A stretch of 64,000 nt of DNA from Pseudomonas putida (GTDB lineage: Bacteria; Pseudomonadota; Gammaproteobacteria; Pseudomonadales; Pseudomonadaceae). The notes below the pieces were generated by a model. It worked only from the letters and a program-made list of their open reading frames with translations, was not told where the DNA came from and searched no databases. Each line of letters starts with the position of its first letter. The first letter of the stretch is position 1. The stretch covers positions 1 through 64,000 of the forward strand of contig NZ_MKZO01000021.1 in NCBI RefSeq assembly GCF_001941965.1. Direction: 5' to 3'. A program made the position numbers and the translations under genes. Positions 23,897 to 32,994 of this stretch are shown one piece after another.

Positions 23897-24817
23897 TCAG
23901 TGCTGTGCACTGGCCTCCGAAAGCAACCAATCCCGAAACGCCTGCACCTTCCCCAACTCCCCACACTCCGGCCGATAGACCACGTAGTACGCCTGGGTCA
24001 ACGGACAATCCAGCCCCTTGTCGGCGAACGGCCGGATCAACCGCCCTGCCGCCAGGTCATCCTTGACCATCACGCTGCGCGCCAGGGCCAAGCCCTGCCC
24101 GTCCATGGCCGCCTGAAGCACCGCCGCCGAGTTGTTGATGCGCAGGCCATGGTCGGTATCGATCCCGGTAAAGCCCGAAGCATCCATCCACATCCGCCAG
24201 GTCGGATAGTCCGGATCGCCCGCCATGGAAAGGTCATGAATCAGCGTGCAGCGGTCCAGCACCTTCTCCGGCAAACGTCCTTTCTTCAACAACGGATAAT
24301 CCGGCGCACACACCGGGAACAAGGTCTCGGCCATCAGGTGCAGCGCCGTCAGCCCCGGCCATTTCCCGGCGCCATAACGCACACCGATATCGATCCGCTC
24401 GGCCTGGAAATCCACCGAGCGGGCATTGGTATCGAGCAGCACATCCAGTCGTGGATGCGCCTGCTGAAACCGCTCGATCCGCGGCAGCAACCATTTCGAG
24501 GCGAAGGCCGGACTGACGCTGACCGTCAGCCCCGTATGCACACCAGCATCCTTGAGCCGCGCCAGCCCCACCGTGAGCCGGTCGAACCCGGCCTGGATAT
24601 CCGGCAAGGCCGAGCGAGCGATATCGGTCAGCATCAGCCGCGCCGTACCACTGCCAGCGCGGGTGAACAGCGGGATGCCGAGCCAGGCTTCGAGGCTGCG
24701 CACCTGCTGCCCGACTGCCGCCGGGGTGACGTTCAGTTCCGCCGCCGCTGCGGAAAAACTCTGGTGCCGCGCCGCCGCTTCGAAGGCGCGCAAGGCGTTG
24801 AGATAGGCCAGTGACAT
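23897..24817 (-). CDS. LysR-family regulator, GcvA-like
   Basis: A 306-residue LysR protein with the GcvA-branch N-terminus (LNALRAFEAAARHQSFSAAA, helix-turn-helix about 20-40) and an effector domain ending in a WLLSEA motif. It is transcribed divergently from the TonB receptor operon across a 291-base gap, so it is the most likely local regulator of that operon. LysR genes usually act on the neighbouring divergent promoter. The effector is unknown. Confidence 0.9.
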   Translation of the reverse strand: MSLAYLNALRAFEAAARHQSFSAAAAELNVTPAAVGQQVRSLEAWLGIPLFTRAGSGTARLMLTDIARSALPDIQAGFDRLTVGLARLKDAGVHTGLTVSVSPAFASKWLLPRIERFQQAHPRLDVLLDTNARSVDFQAERIDIGVRYGAGKWPGLTALHLMAETLFPVCAPDYPLLKKGRLPEKVLDRCTLIHDLSMAGDPDYPTWRMWMDASGFTGIDTDHGLRINNSAAVLQAAMDGQGLALARSVMVKDDLAAGRLIRPFADKGLDCPLTQAYYVVYRPECGELGKVQAFRDWLLSEASAQH

Positions 24818-25108
24818 TGAAAAGGCTTCCCCATGGACAGGCCGCTAGCTTACCTGCCTGATCACGACACCGCTGCATTGCCATCACGACAATATCGTTA
24901 TGTAAATTGATATACAGCGTTGTCATCACGCCCCTCGCGAGGCTAGTATCCGCCCCGGTCCGCTTTTCTGCCGGACCCTGTCCGCTGGATGTCCAAATGG
25001 TTCGCTGTCTTCGGGGAGGAAGGCCCGAGCTGTTTTTGCGGGTATCGCTGTATAGAAAAATATATAACGAGTGCTGGATTCGTTCAGCCCCATAACCATG
25101 GAGCAGTC
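24818..25108. other. Divergent regulatory gap
   Basis: This 291-base stretch between the LysR gene and the TonB receptor operon holds no gene. It includes an AT-rich ACGACAATATCGT-like inverted repeat at about 24887-24899 and an AT-rich TATAGAAAAATATATAACG patch at about 25051-25070. No convincing Fur box was found. Confidence 0.4.
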
Positions 25109-27154
25109 ATGCAACCCTTCACCCCCCGTACCCTGGTGCTGGCCATCGCCGCCATCAGCGCCCAGTCCGCCCTCGCCGCCGAGGACAGCAAGCCCTTCAC
25201 CCTCGGCGAAATCCAGATCGCCGCGCCGCAGGACGAAAAACTCGCCACTGGCAGCACCGTGGTCGAGCTGCAGGACATCCGCCTGCACGACCGGGAAACC
25301 GTCGACCGCGCCCTGGCCCTGGCCCCAGGCGTCAACCAGAGCTACATCGGCGGCCGCGCCGAACAGGTGGTCTACGTGCGCGGTTTCGATCGTTTGCAGG
25401 TGCCGGTATATATCGACGGCATCCCCACCTACGTCCCCTACGACGGCAATATCGACCTGGGCCGCTTCACCACCTACGACCTGTCGCGCATCGAGGTGGC
25501 CAAGGGCTTCGCCTCCTTGCTGTATGGCCCGAACACCCTGGGCGGGGCGATCAACCTGGTGACCCGGCGCCCGACCCAGGCCTTCGAGGGTGAAGTGGGC
25601 GGCGGCCTGGAAATGACCGACCACGGCAACGTCAACGCCTGGCGCAGCTACGCCAACGTCGGCTCCAACCAGGGCAACTGGTGGATGCAAGGCGGCGTGT
25701 CCTATGTCGACTACGACTACACGATGCTCCCGGACGACTTCAAGCCGACCAACAACCAGCAAGGCGAAGGCCGCCGCGAGAACAGCAACAAGCGCGATGG
25801 CAAGTTCAGCTTCAAGCTCGGCTTCACCCCCAACGAGACCGACGAATACGTGGTCGGCTACGTCCAGCAGGAAGGCAGCAAGGGCCAGCCGCCCTATGCC
25901 GGCGACCTGCCCGCCACCGGCCAGCGCAAGCGCTGGTGGGAATGGCCGACCTGGGACAAGACCAGCCTGTTCGTCGCCACCAACACCCGCTTCGGCGAGC
26001 ATGGCCTGAAGACCCGGGTCTACCACGACACCTTCAAGAACTCCCTGGAAAGCTACGTCTACAACAACGGTATCCCCGGCGCGCTACAATCCGGCTTCCC
26101 GAGCAAGTATGACGACGAATCCACCGGCTTCTCCATCGAAGGCGACCTGGCCCTGACCGAGGGCAACCGCCTGGGCGTGGCCTACCACTTCAAGGAAGAC
26201 GTGCACCGCTCCCGCGACGGTAGCGACCCGCAGACCCACTTCCGCGACCAGACCCAGTCCATCGCCCTGGAAGACACCCTGCGCCTGAACGAGATCTTCA
26301 GCATTGTCGGTGGCGTGTCCTACAACTACCGCAAGAGCCTGGACGCCGAGAACTACGGCACCAACCCCGGCTCGCCACGGGTCAAGACCCTGTACGACGA
26401 GCCCACCGGCAGCGACGACGCGGTCAACAGCCAGCTCGGCCTGTTCATGAACACAGGCCCCCTGCTGGATATCGACCACAACGGCCAGGTGCGCCTGACC
26501 GTCTCGCGCAAGAGCCGCTTCGCGACCATCAAGGACCGCTACTCGACCCGCTTCGGCACGGTGATCGCCAGCCCCGACCTGAAGTCTGAACGGGCCACCC
26601 ACTACGAGCTGGGCTACAGCGGCGCGCTGACCTCGCAATGGAACCTGGATGCGGCGCTGTTCGTGGCCAATATCGAGGACTCGATCCAGCAGGTCACCGT
26701 CCCGGCACAGCTCAACTGCGCAGCGCCCTGCGGCCAGTACCAGAACATCGCCAAGGCACGTAACCAGGGCGTTGAACTGGGCCTGAAGGGTGACCTGGGC
26801 GACTGGGAACTGGGCGCCAGCTACACCTTCCTCGACCGCGAGAACCGCAGCAATCCCGAGCTGCACCCGATCGACACGCCGCGCCACAACCTGTTCGCCT
26901 CGGCCACCTGGAACCACGACGCCTGGCGCCTGACCGGCAGCGCCGAGGCTGCCTCCAGGCGCTACAACGTCTCCGACGGCTCGCAGATGTCTGGCGGCTA
27001 CGCGGTGTACAACTTCAAGAGCGGCTACCGCTTCAGCAACGACGTGCTGGTCGAGGCCGGGGTGCGCAACCTGTTCGACCGTCTCTACGAGTACAGCGAG
27101 GGCTACCCAGAGATGGGCCGCAACTACTTCGTGCAGTTCAATGTTCCGCTGTAA
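25109..27154 (+). CDS. TonB-dependent outer-membrane receptor
   Basis: A 681-residue receptor with a signal peptide (about 1-23), a TonB-box-like TLGEIQI near residue 31, a plug with YVRGFDRLQVPVYIDG and RIEVAKGFASLLYGPNTLGG, and a beta-barrel ending in Phe-Asn-Val-Pro-Leu. It imports a substrate, classically a ferric chelate, using TonB energy. The stop overlaps the binding-protein gene by 14 bases, so the two are co-translated. The ligand is unknown. The ATG at 25109 is chosen because it starts the signal peptide. Confidence 0.9.
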   Translation: MQPFTPRTLVLAIAAISAQSALAAEDSKPFTLGEIQIAAPQDEKLATGSTVVELQDIRLHDRETVDRALALAPGVNQSYIGGRAEQVVYVRGFDRLQVPVYIDGIPTYVPYDGNIDLGRFTTYDLSRIEVAKGFASLLYGPNTLGGAINLVTRRPTQAFEGEVGGGLEMTDHGNVNAWRSYANVGSNQGNWWMQGGVSYVDYDYTMLPDDFKPTNNQQGEGRRENSNKRDGKFSFKLGFTPNETDEYVVGYVQQEGSKGQPPYAGDLPATGQRKRWWEWPTWDKTSLFVATNTRFGEHGLKTRVYHDTFKNSLESYVYNNGIPGALQSGFPSKYDDESTGFSIEGDLALTEGNRLGVAYHFKEDVHRSRDGSDPQTHFRDQTQSIALEDTLRLNEIFSIVGGVSYNYRKSLDAENYGTNPGSPRVKTLYDEPTGSDDAVNSQLGLFMNTGPLLDIDHNGQVRLTVSRKSRFATIKDRYSTRFGTVIASPDLKSERATHYELGYSGALTSQWNLDAALFVANIEDSIQQVTVPAQLNCAAPCGQYQNIAKARNQGVELGLKGDLGDWELGASYTFLDRENRSNPELHPIDTPRHNLFASATWNHDAWRLTGSAEAASRRYNVSDGSQMSGGYAVYNFKSGYRFSNDVLVEAGVRNLFDRLYEYSEGYPEMGRNYFVQFNVPL

Positions 27155-28433
27155 GGCCTGGCTGCTCGCCCTGGCGCTGAGCCCGGCGAGCCTGCTCGCG
27201 GCCGAACCGGTGGTGGTCCTGACCAGCTACCCCGAAGAGATGATGAGCCGCTTCGAGGAAGCCTTCGAACAGGCCAACCCGGACTATCGCCTGCAGATCC
27301 TCTGGCGCCAGGGCTTCGATGCTCTGCCCTTCCTGCGCCAGGCGGACCAGGGTGGCGTCGATGTGTACTGGGCGCCGTCGCCGGGCAATTTCGCCCGGCT
27401 GGCCAAGGACGGAAGCTGGCAACCGCTGGGCGTGGACCTGCAGGGTCTGCCGCCACGGATCGGCGCTACGGCCCTGCGCGACCTGGACGCCCGCTACCAG
27501 GCCACGGAACTGGCCGGTTATGGCTTCGCCACCAATCCCAAGGCCCTCGCTGAACTGGGCATCGAAGCACCGAAGGACTGGACCGACCTGCTCGATCCGC
27601 GTCTGCGCAGGCGCATCGCCCTGCCCGATCCGGGCCGGGTCGGCTTCGCCCCGGTGCTGCTGGATATCGTCCTGCAGCACTACGGCTGGGAGCGCGGCTG
27701 GGCGCTGTGGAGCGAGATTGCCGGGCAGTCGCGGCTGGTCAGCCGCGGCGGCACCCTGGTCAGCGACGAGGTGGCCAACGGGCGCGCAGCGGTGGGCCTG
27801 TCCATCGACTTCTTCGTCGCCTCGGCGGTGAGCAACGGGCAACCGGTGGCGTTCGTCTATCCGGCCCATGGCGGGCTGAATCCGGCGCATATCGCGATCA
27901 CCCGGAGCACGAAACAGGCGGACGGCGCACGCGCCTTCGTGCGTTTCGTGCTGTCCGATGCCGGGCAGAAGCTGCTGGCCGATGCGGATATCCGCAAGTT
28001 GCCGGTACGCCCCAGCGTCTATGCCGAACTCCCAGCGGGCTATCACGATCCGTTCGTGGCAGCGCAACAGGGTGCCTATAGCTACAAGGCAGCGTCCCGC
28101 GAGCGTCTGGCGCTGGTTACGTCGCTGTTCGTGCAATGGCTGGGGCAGCCCCATGAGCGCCTGACCGAACTGTGGCAACGGGTGCATGCCGGGGAAGCCA
28201 TGGGCCGCGACCTGCAAGCGGTCCGTGCTTATCTGACGGTACCGCCGCTGAGTGCCGGGCAGGCTGCTTCGACGGATCTGCTGAAGCTGTTCGGCGCACG
28301 CCAGGACAGCGGCATGGAGCACCAGCCGGCCAGCGACCAGGACGCACTCGGCAAACTCGAAATCGCCTGGCAGTTCCAGGGCGCTACGCGTCTGGCCGAG
28401 GCGGCGCGGTTGCTCGACGAGATGGGGCTGTGA
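27141..28433 (+). CDS. Periplasmic extracellular-solute-binding protein
   Basis: A 430-residue exported protein (signal about 1-20) of the Fe3+/2-aminoethylphosphonate/spermidine-type binding-protein class: VVVLTSYPEEMMSRFEEAF start, GYGFATNPKALAELGI and GYHDPF motifs. It is about 80-100 residues longer than usual; the extra C-terminal part (about 340-430) is helical with no known domain. It overlaps the receptor gene at its start and the di-haem gene at its end (GTGA). No ABC permease or ATPase is encoded beside it, which is odd for this family. Confidence 0.82.
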   Translation: MFRCKAWLLALALSPASLLAAEPVVVLTSYPEEMMSRFEEAFEQANPDYRLQILWRQGFDALPFLRQADQGGVDVYWAPSPGNFARLAKDGSWQPLGVDLQGLPPRIGATALRDLDARYQATELAGYGFATNPKALAELGIEAPKDWTDLLDPRLRRRIALPDPGRVGFAPVLLDIVLQHYGWERGWALWSEIAGQSRLVSRGGTLVSDEVANGRAAVGLSIDFFVASAVSNGQPVAFVYPAHGGLNPAHIAITRSTKQADGARAFVRFVLSDAGQKLLADADIRKLPVRPSVYAELPAGYHDPFVAAQQGAYSYKAASRERLALVTSLFVQWLGQPHERLTELWQRVHAGEAMGRDLQAVRAYLTVPPLSAGQAASTDLLKLFGARQDSGMEHQPASDQDALGKLEIAWQFQGATRLAEAARLLDEMGL

Positions 28434-29716
28434 GGCGGCTCGGCGCCTTGCTGCTCGGCGCACTGGTGGTGTTTTCCGCCAGTGCCCGGGCCGACCGTGA
28501 AGCCTTCGCCCGGCCACTGCCAGGGCTCGACGACGACATGCAACTGGAGCGCTTCTTCAAGGGCCGCGGGCTGTTTCGCCAGGCCTGGGTGATCGCCCCG
28601 TCGCGGGACGAGGCGGTGGACGGGCTGGGGCCGCTGTACAACCGGATCACCTGTATCGCCTGCCACCCGAAGAACGGTCGGGGTCAGGCGCCTGCGGATG
28701 AAACGGCACCGATGCGGACCATGCTGGTGCGTCTGTCGCTGCCGGGGAAGGATGCCCATGGCGGGCCGCTGCCGCATCCGGCCTATGGCGATCAGCTCAA
28801 TGAACTGGGGATTCCCGGGGTGCGTGGCGAAGGCCAGGCTCGGATTCGCTGGGAAGAACGGCCGGTGCGCTTTGCCAATGGCGAAACCCTGAGCCTGCGC
28901 CAACCGCATCTGCTGTTCAGTGAGCTGGGCTACGGGCCGCTTGGGGACATCCACACGTCAATGCGGGTGGGTAATCCGGTGTTCGGGCTGGGCTTGCTGG
29001 AACAGGTCAGCGCCGCGGAGTTGCAGCGCATGGCCGATGAGCCCAAGGCCGATGGCGTGCGCGGCAAGGTCAACCAGGTCTGGAGCGTCGAGCGCCAGCG
29101 CCTGGAGCCCGGGCGTTTCGGGCTCAAGGCCAACCAGCCGGACCTGCTGCAACAGATCGCCAGCGCCCTGCATGGAGACCTGGGGATCACCTCGCCGCTG
29201 TATCCCGAGGAAAACTGCGCGCCGCAGCAGCGGGACTGCCAGCAGGCCTTGAGTGGAGGGCTGCCGGAGGTGGATGCGATGCAGTTGAGCGAGCTGCATT
29301 TCTACCTGGTCAATCTGGCTCCGCCTGCGCGGCGGGACCGGGACAGGGTGCTGGAAGGAGAACGCCTGTTCGCCGAGGCTGGATGCGCGGTTTGCCACCG
29401 GCCGCAGCTCAAGGCCGGGGCGCAGGTGATCGAGCCGTATACCGATCTGTTGCTGCATGACATGGGCGACGGCCTGGCGGATGGGCGCGAGGATTTCCTG
29501 GCCACCGGCACGGAGTGGCGCACGCCGCCGTTATGGGGTGTGGGGCTGATCGAGCGGATCAATCCGGGGGCCGGGTATCTGCATGATGGGCGAGCAAGGA
29601 GCTTGAGCGAGGCGGTGTTGTGGCATGGCGGGGAAGCCGGGGTTGCGCGGGAGCGTTTTGCCGGGATGGACAAGGCAGACCGACAGGCGCTGCTGCTGTT
29701 CCTGCAATCCCTCTGA
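28430..29716 (+). CDS. Di-haem cytochrome c oxidoreductase (DUF1111 family)
   Basis: A 428-residue exported protein (signal about 1-22) starting at a GTG that overlaps the previous stop. Two haem c sites are visible, CIACH in ITCIACHPKNGRG and CAVCH in AGCAVCHRPQ, in the arrangement of the di-haem thiol-oxidoreductase/DUF1111 family, distantly related to MauG-type peroxidases. In other Pseudomonas loci this family sits with imelysin-type proteins. Here it is coupled to a TonB receptor and a binding protein, suggesting a redox step on an imported metal complex in the periplasm. Confidence 0.85.
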   Translation: MRRLGALLLGALVVFSASARADREAFARPLPGLDDDMQLERFFKGRGLFRQAWVIAPSRDEAVDGLGPLYNRITCIACHPKNGRGQAPADETAPMRTMLVRLSLPGKDAHGGPLPHPAYGDQLNELGIPGVRGEGQARIRWEERPVRFANGETLSLRQPHLLFSELGYGPLGDIHTSMRVGNPVFGLGLLEQVSAAELQRMADEPKADGVRGKVNQVWSVERQRLEPGRFGLKANQPDLLQQIASALHGDLGITSPLYPEENCAPQQRDCQQALSGGLPEVDAMQLSELHFYLVNLAPPARRDRDRVLEGERLFAEAGCAVCHRPQLKAGAQVIEPYTDLLLHDMGDGLADGREDFLATGTEWRTPPLWGVGLIERINPGAGYLHDGRARSLSEAVLWHGGEAGVARERFAGMDKADRQALLLFLQSL

Positions 29717-29743
29717 GAACCTCGCCCCTGAAAACTGCACAGA

Positions 29744-29822
29744 ACCTGTGGGAGCTGGCTTGCCAGCGATTGCAATGGTGAATTCACTACAGCAATCGCT
29801 GGCAAGCCAGCTCCCACAGGTT
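29744..29822. repeat. Inverted REP pair
   Basis: Two facing REP cores separated by TGCAATGGTGAATTCACTAC. It lies between the convergent di-haem gene and permease gene and may terminate both transcripts. Confidence 0.9.
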
Positions 29823-29833
29823 ATGTGCATGAT

Positions 29834-30859
29834 CTATATTCGGCGGTTGCAGGCCAGCAACCACAACAGATAAACCCCACCCAACATCCCCGTGGTCAAC
29901 CCGATCGGCATGTTCACCGCCCCGGCAAACCGCTGGCTCAGCAAATCCGCCGCCAGCAGCAACACCGCCCCCATCAAGGCCCCGGCCAGCAATGGCACCT
30001 GCCCCGCCCCGCTCAAGCGCCGCGCCAGTTGCGGTGCCGCCAGCGCGATAAAGGCAATTGGCCCGGCCGCCGCCGTGGCAATCGCGGTCAGCCCTACCGC
30101 CGCCAGCACCATCGTCAACCGCGTGCGCTCAACCGCTACACCCAGCTGGCTCGCCGCATCATCGCCCATCTCCAGCAGGTTCATCTGCCGCCCGTGATAC
30201 AGCGCCAGCGGCCCAATCAACAGCAAGCCCAGCGCCGCCGGCAGCACATGGGCCCAGGTCCGGGTATTCAACGATCCCGCCAGCCACAGCTGTGCCGTCA
30301 TCACCCGGTCGAGATCACCGACCACCAGCAACACCGTATTCAACCCGGACAGCATCGCCCCCACGCCAATCCCCACCAGCACCAGCCGGTAGCCACCGGT
30401 ACTGCGCCCCTTCATCGCCAGCACGAACACCAGCGCCGCCGTGACCATCCCCGCCGCCACCGCTGCCAACGAGGTCCCCAGGGGCCCGGCATCGAACAGG
30501 ATCAGCTGGACAATCGCCCCGCTGGCCGCGCCAGTCGTGAAGCCGATGATGTCCGGCGAACCCAGGGCATTGCGCGAGATCGACTGGAAGATCGCCCCGG
30601 CCATGCCCAACGACGCGCCCACCAGCAAGGCGGTGAGGACGCGAGGCAGGCGCACCCGGGTGATCACCCGTTGCGCGGTCAGGTTGTCCGGCGTGCCGAC
30701 CAGGCTGTCGACGACCTGGGCCGGGCTCAGGTGCAGGCTGCCGATGCCCAGCAGCACGACGCCAAGCACCACGGCCAGTAACGCCAGCACCAGGCACAGC
30801 AATACCATCCGGGGCTGCCAGCGCAGGGACACTCCAGCAAAACGCAGGGTTCTGTTCAT
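29834..30859 (-). CDS. FecCD-family iron-siderophore ABC permease (second permease)
   Basis: A 341-residue inner-membrane protein with nine or ten hydrophobic helices, the FecCD motif GPIAFIALAAPQLARRL near 267-282 (coupling helix to the ATPase) and SRNALGSPDIIGFTTGA near 95-111. It forms a heterodimer with the preceding permease to import iron-siderophore or a similar chelate. Its ATG overlaps the upstream stop by four bases. Confidence 0.92.
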   Translation of the reverse strand: MNRTLRFAGVSLRWQPRMVLLCLVLALLAVVLGVVLLGIGSLHLSPAQVVDSLVGTPDNLTAQRVITRVRLPRVLTALLVGASLGMAGAIFQSISRNALGSPDIIGFTTGAASGAIVQLILFDAGPLGTSLAAVAAGMVTAALVFVLAMKGRSTGGYRLVLVGIGVGAMLSGLNTVLLVVGDLDRVMTAQLWLAGSLNTRTWAHVLPAALGLLLIGPLALYHGRQMNLLEMGDDAASQLGVAVERTRLTMVLAAVGLTAIATAAAGPIAFIALAAPQLARRLSGAGQVPLLAGALMGAVLLLAADLLSQRFAGAVNMPIGLTTGMLGGVYLLWLLACNRRI

Positions 30860-31872
30860 AGTCTGTTCAACCGGTATTTGCGCACCACGGCGATAAAGAA
30901 CGGACCACCGAGCACGGCGGCGATGATCCCGGCAGCGATCTCGGTCGTGCCGCCGACCACCCGCCCCAGCACATCCGCCAGCAGCAACAGCACCGCCGCG
31001 AACAGCGCCGAGTACGGCAGCAGCCAGCGGTAATCCGGCCCCACCAGCAGGCGTGCCAGATGGGGCGCGACCAGTCCGACAAAAGCGATCGGCCCGGCAC
31101 CCGCCGTCGCGGCGCCGGCCAGCAGCATCACCGCCAGACAGGCCAGCCACCAGGTGCCGCGCACGCTGGCGCCGAGGGCCTGGCCCAGATCGCGGCCGAG
31201 AGCGAGGACATTCAGGTTGCCGACAATTGCAAACGCCGCCAGCGAACCTGCCGGCACCGCCAGCAGCAGGACCCACACCGCGCTGAAATCCGCACGCTCG
31301 ATGGAGCCCGAGGCCCAATGCCGGAACTGGTCGAACACTTCCGGCGGCGCATTGAGCACGATCACCCCGGTGACCGAGCCCAGCAGCACCGACAGGCCGG
31401 CCCCGGCCAGCACCAGCCTGACCGGGTTGGTGCTGACTTCATGGGCCTGCCCCAGCATGAACACCGCCGCGCCTGCCAGCCCGGCGCCGAGAAAGGCGAA
31501 CCACACGTAGCTGGCCATGCTTGCCATGCCGAAGGTCGCGGCAGCACCGATGACTGCCAGCGCCGCGCCGGCGTTGATCCCCAGCAGGCCGGGTTCGGCC
31601 AGGGGATTGCGGGTCACCGCCTGCATGATCGCCCCGGCAAGGCCCAGGGCCAGCCCGGCGAGGATTGCCACCAGGGTGCGCGGGATGCGCATCTCGCGGA
31701 CGATCAGGTGCAGGTCGTTATGCCGGTCGTAATGGCGCAGGGCGTCCAGCACTTCGGCCAGGGCCAGGGTGCGCGAGCCCAGGGTCAGGCTCAGCACCAC
31801 CGCCAGTGCCAGCAAGCCCAACCCGGCAAGCAGCCCCCACGCGCGTTGGCGACGTCGTCTTGCCAGCACCAC
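30856..31872 (-). CDS. FecCD-family iron-siderophore ABC permease (first permease)
   Basis: A 338-residue membrane protein with FecCD motifs RNPLAEPGLLGINAGAALAV and GPIAFVGLVAPHLARLLVGPD. The start is a GTG immediately after the binding-protein stop TAA; a second GTG follows at 31869. The tight binding protein-permease-permease order is that of FecBCD/FepBDG systems. Its partner ATPase is not in the operon but divergent at 32995. Confidence 0.92.
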   Translation of the reverse strand: MVLARRRRQRAWGLLAGLGLLALAVVLSLTLGSRTLALAEVLDALRHYDRHNDLHLIVREMRIPRTLVAILAGLALGLAGAIMQAVTRNPLAEPGLLGINAGAALAVIGAAATFGMASMASYVWFAFLGAGLAGAAVFMLGQAHEVSTNPVRLVLAGAGLSVLLGSVTGVIVLNAPPEVFDQFRHWASGSIERADFSAVWVLLLAVPAGSLAAFAIVGNLNVLALGRDLGQALGASVRGTWWLACLAVMLLAGAATAGAGPIAFVGLVAPHLARLLVGPDYRWLLPYSALFAAVLLLLADVLGRVVGGTTEIAAGIIAAVLGGPFFIAVVRKYRLNRL

Positions 31873-32772
31873 TTAACGGAAATTCCGCGCCACGGTGTCG
31901 ATCATCTCGCGGCCGGAGTAGTAGTCGATACGGAACGAACTCGGGCCCAGGGCGTAGACCCGCTTGTGGATCACTGCCGGCAGGTTGGCCAGCACCGGGT
32001 CATTGAGAAAGGCCCGGACGTCGGCGTCGGTGGCGCTAAGGAGGAAGACGCTGTCCCCGGCGATCGCCGCGGAAAGGTTCTCGCGGGAAATGAACGCCAC
32101 GTCGGAGCTGCGTTGCACCTGGGACTCCAGGGCAGCCGGCAGGCCGCTGACCTTGAAGCCCAGGGCATTCAGCACCCGCGCCTGCGGGCTGTTTTCCCGG
32201 GCGATGGAGTAGCTGCCGCCGATGTTGTAGCCGACCACGCTGACACTGCCGCTGGCGGGCTTGAGGGTTGCGGCGACTTCGGCGGTGTAGTCGTCGAAGC
32301 GCTTGATGGCCGCGGCCGCCTGGGCTTGCAGACCGGTCTGGCGACCCAGTTCGGTGGCGATGTCCTGCCAGCTCTGGTTGGAGTAGTTGATCACCGTGGT
32401 GCGGATGCCCTGGGCTTCCAGCTCGCCCTGGTGCTGGATCACGCTGTCGGCGCCGGTGGCGGAGATCACCAGCAGGTCCGGGTCCTGGCCGATCACCGCT
32501 TCGATATCGAAGACCAGGTTCTTGTAGAGGACTTCGACGCCGCGCTCATCGGCGACCTTCGCCCATTGGGTGAAGAAGCCCTTGGCGTCGGACAGGCGAC
32601 TGGGCGTGGTGGCGGCACTGGCCACCAGCGGGGCGTTCATCGCCAAAAGGATGCCGGTGACGCTGGGGGTGGTCGAGACGATGCGCTTCGGCGTTTCCAC
32701 CGCCTGGGCCAGGCCGGCCATCAGGGCCAGGGTGGTGGCGGCGAGGCGCAGTAGAGGAGTCAGGGTTTTCAT
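31873..32772 (-). CDS. Periplasmic iron-siderophore binding protein, FepB/FecB-like
   Basis: A 299-residue exported protein (signal about 1-24) with the class III binding-protein pattern: PKRIVSTTPSVTGILLAMN at the mature start, then DPDLLVISATG and a final KRVYALGPSSFRIDYYSGREM. It should hold a ferric chelate in the periplasm and pass it to the two permeases downstream. It is divergent from the ATPase gene, with a REP pair and an IclR-site-like palindrome between them. Confidence 0.9.
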   Translation of the reverse strand: MKTLTPLLRLAATTLALMAGLAQAVETPKRIVSTTPSVTGILLAMNAPLVASAATTPSRLSDAKGFFTQWAKVADERGVEVLYKNLVFDIEAVIGQDPDLLVISATGADSVIQHQGELEAQGIRTTVINYSNQSWQDIATELGRQTGLQAQAAAAIKRFDDYTAEVAATLKPASGSVSVVGYNIGGSYSIARENSPQARVLNALGFKVSGLPAALESQVQRSSDVAFISRENLSAAIAGDSVFLLSATDADVRAFLNDPVLANLPAVIHKRVYALGPSSFRIDYYSGREMIDTVARNFR

Positions 32773-32796
32773 TGGGCAGGTTCAGGTCCGCTGTCT

Positions 32797-32881
32797 GGTC
32801 GGGCCAATCGCTGGCAAGCCAGCTCCCACAAGGTTCAGCAGCGCTGCGGACCCTGTGGGAGCTGGCTTGCCAGCGATTGGG
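32797..32881. repeat. Inverted REP pair
   Basis: Facing REP copies (GGGCCAATCGCTGGCAAGCC and its complement) lie in the divergent gap between the binding protein and the ATPase, an unusual place since both transcripts start here. Confidence 0.9.
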
Positions 32882-32923
32882 ACACCACGAATTCAAGGGT
32901 AACGATACGATTGAGAGGCTTTC

Positions 32924-32948
32924 GCATTCCATATTGCGGAATAAGTTC
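32924..32948. promoter_or_regulatory. Candidate IclR-regulator operator ahead of the ATPase gene
   Basis: ATTCC (32926-32930) and GGAAT (32938-32942) form an inverted repeat around ATATTGC, followed by AAGTTCC. The core ATTGCGGAAT recurs upstream of the TonB receptor at 34759. Shared sites at two unlinked promoters next to an IclR gene suggest a common operator. Confidence 0.55.
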
Positions 32949-32994
32949 CACGCATGCAATACTGCCGCGCCATCATCCTCAAGGAATCCCCGCC

